Origin: Nocardioides alpinus
GTDB taxonomy: Bacteria; Actinomycetota; Actinomycetes; Propionibacteriales; Nocardioidaceae
Length of the DNA stretch: 64,000 bases
Assembly (NCBI RefSeq): GCF_900112035.1
Contig: NZ_FOKC01000008.1
Location: 1-64,000 of the forward strand
Direction: 5' to 3'
The position numbers and the translations under genes are program-made. The notes beneath the pieces were generated by a model that did not search any database, was not told the origin of the DNA, and worked only from the letters and a program-made list of their open reading frames with translations. The stretch's first letter is position 1. Every line of letters begins with the position of its first letter. Below, one piece after another: positions 1 to 6,800 of this stretch.

Positions 1-327
1 GTCATCCTCCGCGACACGACGTGCGTGTTCCCGTGGTGCACCCGACCCGCACGAGGCTGCGACATCGACCACATCACCGCCTACGACCATCAAGCTGACA
101 CCGAACACCGGCCACAACCCGGCCCAACAGACACCCGCAACCTCGCGGCACTCTGCCGGTTCCACCACCGCCTCAAAACCCACACGGCCTGGCGCTACGA
201 GATGACCGAACCCGGCACCTTCGTCTGGACCAGCGCCCACAGCCACCGCTTCGCCCGAGACCGAGACGGCAGCACCGCACTCGACCCACCCGAACCACCC
301 GGCCTTCCACGACCCCGCCGACCATGA
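1..327 (+). CDS. DUF222/HNH endonuclease-type protein, C-terminal part (left edge truncated)
   Basis: Only the last 108 residues are inside the window and the reading frame is open at base 1. They contain a complete HNH module: a CxxxxC knuckle (CVFPWC), the DIDH motif, a conserved Asn and a CRFHH motif, followed by a proline-rich tail. This arrangement is typical of the C-terminus of the large actinobacterial DUF222 ('13E12 repeat') family, whose members usually have a helical DUF222 domain before the HNH. Nuclease activity is known for HNH folds generally, but the role of this family is not established. A second, more diverged member lies at 53405-54733. Confidence 0.8.
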   Translation, partial: VILRDTTCVFPWCTRPARGCDIDHITAYDHQADTEHRPQPGPTDTRNLAALCRFHHRLKTHTAWRYEMTEPGTFVWTSAHSHRFARDRDGSTALDPPEPPGLPRPRRP

Positions 328-339
328 ACCCGCCCCACA

Positions 340-364
340 CCCCGCCGACACCACCTTGGCGGGG
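340..364 (+). terminator. GC-rich hairpin after the DUF222/HNH gene
   Basis: CCCCGCC at 340-346 pairs perfectly with GGCGGGG at 358-364 across an 11-base loop, 13 bases after the stop codon. There is no T-tract, so termination is inferred from position only. Confidence 0.35.
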
Positions 365-400
365 CCACAGGCATGTCCGGACTTCGTACAAGATGGACCT

Positions 401-1132
401 GTGTCCACCACCCAGGCCTCTGAGCCCGACGGCGCCGTGTCCCTGATGCCGCGCCACGTCGGCGTCGTGATGGACGGCAACCGTCGATGGGCACGACGCG
501 CGCGACTGTCGAGTGCGAGCGAAGGACACCGCCGAGGCGCCGACCACATCGAAGATCTCCTCCGGTGGTGCGACGACCGACGGATAGAGCACCTGACGGT
601 CTACGTCCTCTCTGCCGACAACATCCGCAAGAGATCGAGCGCCGAGATCGGGTTCCTCTTCGGGCTCGTCACCGACGTGCTCCCCACTCTCATCACCCGA
701 GCAGGCACGTGGTCCCTCCACGTCACGGGTGACACAGGGCTGTTGCCCGAACGTGCCGCGGAGTCCCTGCGCCGAGCGGAGGAGCAGACGGCGGACCGCC
801 CGTCCCACCTGACGCTGGCCATCGGCTACGACGGACGCGAGGACATCGTCGCCGGGATCCGTCGCGCGGTGCGCGAGGGCGCCCTCGATCCGTTGCACGA
901 GCTCGAACCGGACGCGATCACCTCGCGACTCAGTGGCGGACCGGTCAAGGAGATCGACCTCGTCATCCGCACCAGCGGTGAGCAGAGGCTCTCCGGCTTC
1001 TGCCCCTGGCAGACCGCGCATGCCGAGGTCCACGTCAGCGACAGGCTGTGGCCGGACTTCGGGGAGCAGGACTTCGACGCTGCGCTCGCCCAGTTCCACG
1101 CGGCGAGCGAGCGGGCCCGGCGACACGGATGA
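401..1132 (+). CDS. Isoprenyl transferase (short-chain cis-prenyl diphosphate synthase, UppS family)
   Basis: The 243-residue protein has the cis-prenyltransferase signature: HVGVVMDGNRRWA with the catalytic Asp at about residue 25, a TVYVLSADN segment, and the C-terminal DLVIRTSGEQRLSGF...WP block that binds the isopentenyl diphosphate. The family condenses isopentenyl diphosphate onto an allylic primer in Z configuration. The DLVIRTSGEQRLSGF variant and LRWC segment resemble M. tuberculosis Rv1086, which makes Z-farnesyl diphosphate, more than the long-chain decaprenyl or undecaprenyl enzymes, so a short product is my inference. GTG at 401 was chosen over TTG at 356 because TACAAG at 387-392 could be a -10 element right upstream; ATG at 446 is also possible. 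Confidence 0.85.
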   Translation: MSTTQASEPDGAVSLMPRHVGVVMDGNRRWARRARLSSASEGHRRGADHIEDLLRWCDDRRIEHLTVYVLSADNIRKRSSAEIGFLFGLVTDVLPTLITRAGTWSLHVTGDTGLLPERAAESLRRAEEQTADRPSHLTLAIGYDGREDIVAGIRRAVREGALDPLHELEPDAITSRLSGGPVKEIDLVIRTSGEQRLSGFCPWQTAHAEVHVSDRLWPDFGEQDFDAALAQFHAASERARRHG

Positions 1133-1139
1133 CACACCA

Positions 1140-1161
1140 CCCGCCACCCACGGACGGCGGG
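1140..1161. terminator. Hairpin between convergent genes
   Basis: CCCGCC at 1140-1145 pairs with GGCGGG at 1156-1161. It lies in the 36-base gap between the prenyltransferase and hydrolase stop codons, where a bidirectional terminator is expected. There is no T-tract. Confidence 0.35.
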
Positions 1162-1168
1162 GCCATGG

Positions 1169-1906
1169 TCAGGTCCGAGGTGTGGCTGGCCCGTCGAGGA
1201 ACGCCACGATCGAGCTCCAGTAGCCGGGGTCGTCGGAGATGGAGTTGTGGTCTGCCTCGGGGAACGAAGCGACGACCGGGTCCGACAAGGACCCGACCAG
1301 CAGGTCGGTCCGCTCCGGTCGCACGATCTCGTCGCGCCCTGCCCGGACGACCAGGACAGGTGCTTCCAGGCTGGCCGCGACGGCGGCGGAGTCCCAGTGG
1401 TCCTCGATCAGCCGCGCGACCGGCAGACCGGGGAACAGGTCCATCGCCGTTGCCGCCAGGCTGTCGAACGGCGTGACCAGGACGACGTGCTCGACGGTCC
1501 GCTGGGTGGCGACGTGCACGGCGACCCCACTGCCGAGGCTCCTGCCGATGACGTCCACCGGCGCGCCGGGGTGACGTTCGCCCACGTGGTCGACCAGCGC
1601 CACGGCGTCGGCGCTCAGGGCGCGCTGACTCGGCTGCCCGTCGCTGGCGCCGTAGCCGCGGTAGGCCATCAGATAGGTCGTGTGGTCCGGGAAGAGGTCG
1701 GCCATGACCTCGCGCCACAGGTCGAGTCGCTCGCCGTTGCCGCCGAAGTAGACGAGCACCCGCGTACGGCCGGGGTTGACCACCCATCCGCGCAGGACCG
1801 CCCCGTCGACGTCCAGCTCGTGCATCGAGTCGTCGACCGCGACCCGGGTGCCGCGTCGCGGGTAGATCAGCTCCCTCGCGAGGGGAGCCAGCAGAGCATC
1901 GAGCAC
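1169..1906 (-). CDS. Alpha/beta hydrolase
   Basis: The 245-residue protein has the alpha/beta hydrolase fold motifs: an oxyanion-type YFGGNGE segment, the nucleophile elbow GRSLGSG (Ser about 123), the acid Asp in VRAGRDEIVRP (about 192) and the His in EADHN (about 220). It resembles the BEM46/Abhydrolase_12 type, which acts on unknown esters. There is no signal peptide. The start at 1906 is preferred over GTG 1912 because a TAGGGT -10 hexamer (1913-1918) lies 6 bases before it, which suits a leaderless transcript. The substrate cannot be told from sequence. Confidence 0.8.
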   Translation of the reverse strand: MLDALLAPLARELIYPRRGTRVAVDDSMHELDVDGAVLRGWVVNPGRTRVLVYFGGNGERLDLWREVMADLFPDHTTYLMAYRGYGASDGQPSQRALSADAVALVDHVGERHPGAPVDVIGRSLGSGVAVHVATQRTVEHVVLVTPFDSLAATAMDLFPGLPVARLIEDHWDSAAVAASLEAPVLVVRAGRDEIVRPERTDLLVGSLSDPVVASFPEADHNSISDDPGYWSSIVAFLDGPATPRT

Positions 1907-1974
1907 GACCACACCCTAGGGCCCGTTGCCAGACGCCACCGCGCCTCGGACCGCTGCGGGGTTAGCGTGACCGC

Positions 1975-2313
1975 GTGACCGCCTTCGTGAAGTCCGTGAC
2001 CTTCGACTGCCACGACCCGCTCGCGCTCGCAGCCTTCTGAGCAGCCGCGCTCGGCTCGACCGTCGACGAGGACAGCACCCCCGAGAAGGCGTGGGTCGAG
2101 CCGGCGGGATGGGGCGGCCCGACCCTCTGGTTCCAGCGCGTCCCGGAGCCCAAGGTCGCCAAGAACCGCCAGCACTTCGACCTGCGCGCAGCAGGGCCCC
2201 TCGAGGTCGAGCGCGACCGACTCGTGGCTTTGGGCGCGCGGGTGGTCCGCCGGGCCGACGACCTGTTCGTCATGCTGGACCCCGAGGGCAACGAGTTCTG
2301 CCTGGAGACCTGA
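1975..2313 (+). pseudogene. VOC/glyoxalase-like protein interrupted by one in-frame stop codon
   Basis: Read from GTG 1975, the frame encodes VTAFVKSVTFDCHDPLALAAF, then TGA at 2038-2040, then AAALGSTVDED and continues without a break to the stop at 2311-2313 (113 codons in all). The actinobacterial VOC 'glyoxalase-like' family starts with exactly this pattern and has Trp (TGG) where the TGA stands, so a single TGG to TGA change explains the break. The rest, including the C-terminal FVMLDPEGNEFCLE metal-ligand strand, is intact. A TAGCGT hexamer 6 bases before the GTG looks like a still-functional leaderless promoter. Alternatives are a sequencing error or a shorter product from an internal start. 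Confidence 0.8.
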
Positions 2314-2347
2314 CCCCACCGTCGGACGCAGTCGCCACACTGTCCCC

Positions 2348-2722
2348 ATGGACGCAGCCGCCCTTCTAGCCCGCCTCGCGCAGGTGATCGACGCGCACGA
2401 CTGGGGCGCGCTTGCTGCCCTGCTGCACCCCGACTTCACCTGCCGACTGGTCCACACCGGCGAGGTCTTCGACCGCGACCGGTGGGTGCGGCTCAACGCC
2501 GACTATCCCGGCTTCCAGCGCCTCCTCGCCCAGGACCTCGTCGTCGACGGCGACCGCGGCGTGCTGCGCGCCGAGGTCGCCGGGACCGGACCGGACGGCT
2601 CCGAGCAGGTCCTCGCCGTCGCCAGCTTCGCGACCGTCCGCGACGGTCTCATCGTCGAGCTCACCGAGGTCTGGGCCGACGTCGACCAGGCACCGCCCGA
2701 GGGCACCCGGCCACTAGCCTGA
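2348..2722 (+). CDS. NTF2-like / SnoaL-type domain protein
   Basis: The 124-residue single-domain protein has the nuclear transport factor 2 fold layout: an N-terminal helix (AAALLARLAQVIDAHDWGALAALLHPDFT), then strands ending in VELTEVWADVD. Family members are small cone-shaped enzymes or binding proteins such as SnoaL-like cyclases and ketosteroid isomerase relatives, and the fold does not define a reaction. The gene lies 34 bases after the VOC pseudogene and 4 bases before the acetyltransferase gene, so the three may be cotranscribed. No signal peptide is visible. Confidence 0.7.
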   Translation: MDAAALLARLAQVIDAHDWGALAALLHPDFTCRLVHTGEVFDRDRWVRLNADYPGFQRLLAQDLVVDGDRGVLRAEVAGTGPDGSEQVLAVASFATVRDGLIVELTEVWADVDQAPPEGTRPLA

Positions 2723-2726
2723 CCCG

Positions 2727-3233
2727 GTGCTGCCCGAGCCCACCGCGCGACTGCGCTTCCGCCCGATGACGATGGCCGACCTGGACGACATGACGGCGGT
2801 CCTCTCCGCGCCGGACCCGGTGCGGGTCGACCGTCCCGCCAGGAGCCGCGACGACGCCGTCCGCTGGATCGAGTGGCAGGAGCGCAACTACGCCGCGCAC
2901 GACTTCGGCCTGTGGGTCGTCGAGACCCACGACGGCGAGTTCGTCGGCGACTGCGGGCTCACCGTGCAGGACGTCGAGGGCACGCCCCACGTCGAGGTCG
3001 GCTACCACGTCATGCCGGGGCTGCGCCGTCACGGATACGCCACCGAGGCCGCGACCGCCGTACGCGACTGTGCCGCCGCCGCCGGCATCGAGCACCTGGT
3101 CGCGCTCATCCGCCCGGAGAACCTCCCCTCGCAGGGGGTCGCGCGCAAGCTCGGCATGCACGTCGAGCGGACGGCACACGTCCACGGCGGCAGCGCACTG
3201 GTGCTCGGGATGCGACTGCACCGGGCCTCGTGA
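2727..3233 (+). CDS. GNAT family N-acetyltransferase (RimJ/RimL type)
   Basis: The 168-residue protein has the GNAT acyl-CoA site: EVGYHVMPGLRRHGYATEA matches motif A (R/Q-x-x-G-x-G/A), followed by IRPENLPSQGVARKLGM, the usual RimJ/L-type 'N-x-x-S-x-x-v-a-x-k-l-G' motif. It is expected to transfer acetyl from acetyl-CoA to an amino group of a protein or small molecule; the substrate is unknown. The GTG start at 2727 follows a TAGCCT hexamer at 2715-2720 by 6 bases, indicating its own leaderless promoter. Confidence 0.85.
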   Translation: MLPEPTARLRFRPMTMADLDDMTAVLSAPDPVRVDRPARSRDDAVRWIEWQERNYAAHDFGLWVVETHDGEFVGDCGLTVQDVEGTPHVEVGYHVMPGLRRHGYATEAATAVRDCAAAAGIEHLVALIRPENLPSQGVARKLGMHVERTAHVHGGSALVLGMRLHRAS

Positions 3234-3276
3234 GTCGCGACGCGACCTCCTCGACCACCTCGATCACCGCGGTCCG

Positions 3277-4308
3277 TCAGTCGTCGACGAGCCCCACGCG
3301 CAGGTACTCGGCGGCATAGGTCCCGGCCAGCAGCAGCGAGGCGTAGCGCGCCACCTCGGCGTCGGCGTCGGTGTCGAGCGTCTCGACCCGCACGCCGTGC
3401 CGGGCCGCGGCCGCGCGCAGCTGCCCCGCCTGCTCGCGTACGACGGGGTCGTCGGAGCGGTCGTCGAGGATCAGCAGCAGCGGGCGCAGGTCGGCCTGCT
3501 CCTCCGCGAACGGGTCGGCGAAGACGTCGTGCGGCTTGGTCGCCTCGATGACGGGCAGCAGGTGCTCGGCGTCGCCGGCGATGGCCGAACGACCGCTGGT
3601 GCGACGCAGCCCCTCCGCCAGCCGGCGGGCAGCGCGAGCCGCGAGGACCGAGCCGCCCCACACCAGCGGGTTGGTGTCGGCCATCGCGATCGCCAGCATC
3701 TTCGCCGGGTTGACCGCGAGGTCGTGGTGGGGCGAGCAGCTGGTCGCGACCTGGTCGAGGGACTCGGCCACCGACTCCGCGTCGGCCCGGGGGCCGAGGT
3801 GGACGTGGGCGAGGTAGTCGAGCATGACCACGGCAGTGGCGAGCTGGTCGCCGGTCACCGTCGGCAGCACCGTGACGTGGCGGCCGGCCGCGTGCTCGCC
3901 GACCAGTGACCGCGCGGGGCAGGCGACGACGACCTGGCACCCGCGGCGCACGGCCTCGGCGACGGCGGACGCCGACCCGTGGTCGTTGCCCTCCGGTGCC
4001 AGCATCACGACGAGGTCCAGCGAGCCGGCCCAGCCGGGCAGGCCGGGATTGGGCCAGGCGACGAACGGCACCGGGCACCACGGCTCGAGCACCGCCCGCA
4101 GCAGGCGCGAGTCCGGGCCGGCGGCGATGACGGCGCGCGGACGCTCCCCGTCGCGGCCCTGCGCGATCAGCTCGGCCGTCGCGCTCGCGGCCTCGTGGGC
4201 CTCGCGCCGCACCCGGGCGCCGCTCTCGGCCAGCGTGCGCAACCGCAGGTCCACCGTCTCCAGCACTCCGGCGTCATCGAGCCGGGCCTCGTCGAACCAC
4301 GTCGCCAC
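3277..4308 (-). CDS. SIS-domain / phosphosugar-isomerase-like protein (Rv3256c, 'TobH' family)
   Basis: The 343-residue protein resembles bifunctional phosphoglucose/phosphomannose isomerase-type proteins: an N-terminal sugar-isomerase-like Rossmann half (AVIAAGPDSRLLRAVLEPW..., SLDLVVMLAPEGND) and a C-terminal half ending LAGTYAAEYLRVGLVDD, as in bact-PGI_C proteins. The orthologue Rv3256c lies between manA and manB in mycobacteria, so a link to mannose or glucose phosphate metabolism is inferred. Classical active-site residues were not confirmed, and enzymatic activity is not established for this branch. It follows the Trm112 gene by 18 bases. Confidence 0.7.
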   Translation of the reverse strand: MATWFDEARLDDAGVLETVDLRLRTLAESGARVRREAHEAASATAELIAQGRDGERPRAVIAAGPDSRLLRAVLEPWCPVPFVAWPNPGLPGWAGSLDLVVMLAPEGNDHGSASAVAEAVRRGCQVVVACPARSLVGEHAAGRHVTVLPTVTGDQLATAVVMLDYLAHVHLGPRADAESVAESLDQVATSCSPHHDLAVNPAKMLAIAMADTNPLVWGGSVLAARAARRLAEGLRRTSGRSAIAGDAEHLLPVIEATKPHDVFADPFAEEQADLRPLLLILDDRSDDPVVREQAGQLRAAAARHGVRVETLDTDADAEVARYASLLLAGTYAAEYLRVGLVDD

Positions 4309-4326
4309 AGCTGGATTCCTCAGTGC

Positions 4327-4503
4327 TCAGGCGGGCTTGCGGGCCTCGTCGACCAGCAGCACCGGGATGTCGTCGCGGACGGGATAGGCATTGCCGCACC
4401 CCTGGCAGACCAGCTCGTCGGCACCGTCCACGACAGCTGCCGCCAGCTCACCGTGGCAGGCCGGGCAGACGATGATGCTCAACAGCTGCGGGTCGATGTT
4501 CAC
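4327..4503 (-). CDS. Trm112 family zinc protein
   Basis: This small gene encodes 58 residues starting MNIDPQLLSIIVCPAC. It has two zinc knuckles, CPAC (residues 13-16) and CQGC (33-36), and ends with the Trm112 hallmark AYPVRDDIPVLL. Bacterial Trm112 proteins are small zinc-binding partners of methyltransferases and possibly other enzymes. In related actinomycetes it sits next to the sugar-phosphate genes, as here beside the SIS protein. The start is GTG at 4503. Confidence 0.85.
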   Translation of the reverse strand: MNIDPQLLSIIVCPACHGELAAAVVDGADELVCQGCGNAYPVRDDIPVLLVDEARKPA

Positions 4504-4527
4504 GCCGATGATCCTAGGGGTGGTCGA

Positions 4528-4890
4528 TCAGTCGGTCGACGAGAGGACCCGCAGGTGGCCACGCTTGGCACCGCGGCTCGGGTCGTCCGTCGAGTGCAGC
4601 GGGACCGGCGCCGGAGCAGGTCGACCGGCCTCGCGGACCGCGTCAGCCAACGCGAGGAGGTCGTCGGTGCTCGGACCCTGTGCACGGGGGTCCGGGGCGA
4701 GCCGCATCACCTCCCAGCCACGCGGCGCGGAGAGGCGCTCGCTGTGGAGCTCGCACAGGTCGTAGGCGTGCGGCTCGGCGTACGTCGCCAGCGGCCCGAG
4801 GACCGCGGTCTGGTCGGCGTAGACGTACGTCAGCGTGTTGACCGCAGAACGGCCACACGCCGTGCGCGAACAACGACGGGCAAGGCTCAC
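4528..4890 (-). CDS. DUF3499 family protein (Rv3258c orthologue)
   Basis: The 120-residue protein has the conserved beginning SLARRCSRTACGRSAVNTLTYVYADQ and the block YAEPHAYDLCELHSERLSAPRGW; the Cys and His residues look like a metal site. The function is unknown. The start GTG 4890 is set by family similarity and by TAGCGT at 4898-4903, 7 bases upstream. It is divergent from the zincin-like gene (starts 49 bases apart), the same arrangement as Rv3258c/Rv3259. In mycobacteria the next gene on this strand is manB, which is absent here. Confidence 0.85.
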   Translation of the reverse strand: MSLARRCSRTACGRSAVNTLTYVYADQTAVLGPLATYAEPHAYDLCELHSERLSAPRGWEVMRLAPDPRAQGPSTDDLLALADAVREAGRPAPAPVPLHSTDDPSRGAKRGHLRVLSSTD

Positions 4891-4939
4891 GCCGGTGACG
4901 CTACCCGCCGGAGGCACGCCCGGCGCTTAGGCTCGCGGC

Positions 4940-5389
4940 GTGGACGACGTGGGCACGACTCCTCGCGGCAAGCCCAAGGTGCGCGACCGCCGCGGTCGCG
5001 GCATGCGCGGACCGGGCGTCGCACCGGCCGTGCCCGGCACCCCCGCGCTGCGCACCGCCCGGCAGAGGTTCGACCAGCTCGTGCTCGACGTGGTCACCCC
5101 GCTCGACGAGCGCTGGCAGCGCCACCTCGGCCTGGTCGAGTACGCCGTCGAGGACACGCCGATGCTGCCCGACGACTGGGGCGACGAGACGGTGCCGCTC
5201 TCCTCGCTCGTGCGCGGCAAGGGGCAGGACGCCACCCGGCTGGTGCTCTTCCGCCGTCCGATCGAGCACCGCTCGACCAGCCGCGACGAGCTCGAGGCCA
5301 TGGTGCACACGGTGGTCGTCGAGCAGCTCGCGGAGCTGCTCGGCCTCCCGCCCGGCCAGGTCGACGAGCGCTACGGCGACGAGGGCTAG
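4940..5389 (+). CDS. Zincin-like metallopeptidase family protein lacking HExxH (Rv3259 orthologue)
   Basis: The 149-residue protein belongs to the small zincin-like family (PF06262). The family helix that normally reads HExxH is here VVVEQLAELLGLPPGQVDERYGD, so both His ligands are gone. A catalytic zinc site is therefore unlikely, and a structural or regulatory role is inferred. The N-terminus is Arg/Gly/Pro-rich. GTG 4940 follows TAGGCT (4928-4933) by 6 bases. Its position between DUF3499 and the whiB2 region is conserved in actinomycetes. Confidence 0.75.
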   Translation: MDDVGTTPRGKPKVRDRRGRGMRGPGVAPAVPGTPALRTARQRFDQLVLDVVTPLDERWQRHLGLVEYAVEDTPMLPDDWGDETVPLSSLVRGKGQDATRLVLFRRPIEHRSTSRDELEAMVHTVVVEQLAELLGLPPGQVDERYGDEG

Positions 5390-5405
5390 GTGTGCTCGGG
5401 CGCTG

Positions 5406-6800
5406 CTAGCGCTGGGCCGGTCGCACGTCCGGCACCAGGCTCGTGGTCTCCAGCTGCACGAGCGGCTGCAGCGACAGTCCACGGTCGTCGACCTCGAGCG
5501 ACAGCACGGCTCCGGTCCGATCGAGCGAGACGTGCGCGAGCACGGCCTCGTCGGGCAGCCGGATCCGGGCCGCGGTCGCCGGGTCGACCTCGACGCGACG
5601 CTCGTTGACGACGGCGCTGCCGTCCTCGTCCCAGGCCTGCAGGGTGAGCACGCCGGGAGCATCGGCGCCCGCCACGACCAGTCGCTTCGAGCCGGATGGG
5701 AGGGCGAGCGCGGACTCGCTCGACACCGTCGAGCCGGCGACTGCGAAGGCCAGGTCGCCGGGGGTCTGCGTCCGCAGGCTGGCCGTGACCGGTCCGGTCG
5801 CCTCGAGCCGCAGGGCCTGCACGCCCTCGGCCGTGCGGCCGCGCAGCACGCCGCTGAGGTCGATCTCGCTCACCGACGCCGGCGCGAGGGTGACCTCCTC
5901 GACGCCCGACGGCGCGAACTCGCTGTCCTCGCTGACCAGCTTGAGCGTGACCCGCACCTCGCTGTCGCCCGGGTTGGCGAGGGTGAGGGTGCGATCGGCG
6001 GGCGCGGTGCCCACCCCGACGACGTACGACGTCGCGGCGGGCGCGGCCTGCGCGTGGAGCCACTCGCGGACGGGCCGGTCGCGGCCGACAGGGTCCAGCA
6101 CGTCGACCACGCTGGCGGCCAGCCGCCCGCGGGACACGCTGACCCGGATCGCGAGGGCGTCGCGGTTGGGGGTGACCTCGGACAGGTCGAAGGAGGTCGA
6201 GCGCCCGCCCGGCACCCGGACCCCGCGCAGCGCAGGGACGTCGACGAGCCCGCTGCCGTCCCAGACGGTGACGTCGGCGACCGCCGGACCCTTGTCGGGG
6301 TTGATGAGGGTCAGCGTGGAGGTGTGCTCGGCGGACGCCCCCAGGCCGGTGAACCAGCGCTCGGGTGCGGGCTGCTCGCAGCCGACGGCCGAGCCGGCAC
6401 CCGACCGGGTCGCCACCAGCCCCACGGCGAGGTCGCCACTGCCGTTGACGACGACGTACTGCCGCTCGCTGCGCGCGGCGACGCCGTTGTCGAGGGTCTC
6501 GGTGTCGTCCGCACGGCCGATCCGCAGCGCGACGTCACCCGAGGCGAGGCTCGTGCTGCCGAGCTGGAGCGCGTCGGCGCCCGGCAGCCGCGGAGGGCAG
6601 ACCGCGGTCGTCCGGTCGAGCGGCGCGGCCGCAGGGGCCGAGGTGGTGGTGGGCGTGTCGGCCGGGCGGACCAGGCCGAGGGCGGCCACGGTGAGGAGCG
6701 GGATGGCGACTGCGAGCAGGGTCAGCGGGGACGGGCGACGGCTGGTCGCCTCGGCGACCCGGCGCCGGCCGCCGCCGGGTGCAGGGGTGCGCTCAGTCAT
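5406..6800 (-). CDS. DUF5719 family membrane-anchored extracellular protein
   Basis: The 464-residue protein has a cytoplasmic N-terminus rich in Arg, one membrane segment at about residues 23-42 (LTLLAVAIPLLTVAALGLV), then a long extracytoplasmic region of beta-rich repeats (e.g. TLTLINPDKGPAVADVTVWDG and TLTLANPGDSEVRVTLKLV). Function is unknown. The ATG at 6800 lies inside the last codons of the upstream glycosyltransferase gene (8-base overlap), so the two are translationally coupled and probably act together at the envelope. Confidence 0.75.
   Translation of the reverse strand: MTERTPAPGGGRRRVAEATSRRPSPLTLLAVAIPLLTVAALGLVRPADTPTTTSAPAAAPLDRTTAVCPPRLPGADALQLGSTSLASGDVALRIGRADDTETLDNGVAARSERQYVVVNGSGDLAVGLVATRSGAGSAVGCEQPAPERWFTGLGASAEHTSTLTLINPDKGPAVADVTVWDGSGLVDVPALRGVRVPGGRSTSFDLSEVTPNRDALAIRVSVSRGRLAASVVDVLDPVGRDRPVREWLHAQAAPAATSYVVGVGTAPADRTLTLANPGDSEVRVTLKLVSEDSEFAPSGVEEVTLAPASVSEIDLSGVLRGRTAEGVQALRLEATGPVTASLRTQTPGDLAFAVAGSTVSSESALALPSGSKRLVVAGADAPGVLTLQAWDEDGSAVVNERRVEVDPATAARIRLPDEAVLAHVSLDRTGAVLSLEVDDRGLSLQPLVQLETTSLVPDVRPAQR

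Noticed and set aside
2029..2049. Possible selenocysteine or other recoding at TGA 2038
   Set aside because: The family expects Trp at this position and no recoding hairpin is visible next to the codon, so a nonsense change is simpler.
3277..4308. Annotation as a functional phosphoglucose or phosphomannose isomerase
   Set aside because: Fold similarity is clear but I could not confirm the catalytic residues, and the Rv3256c-type branch is not biochemically defined.
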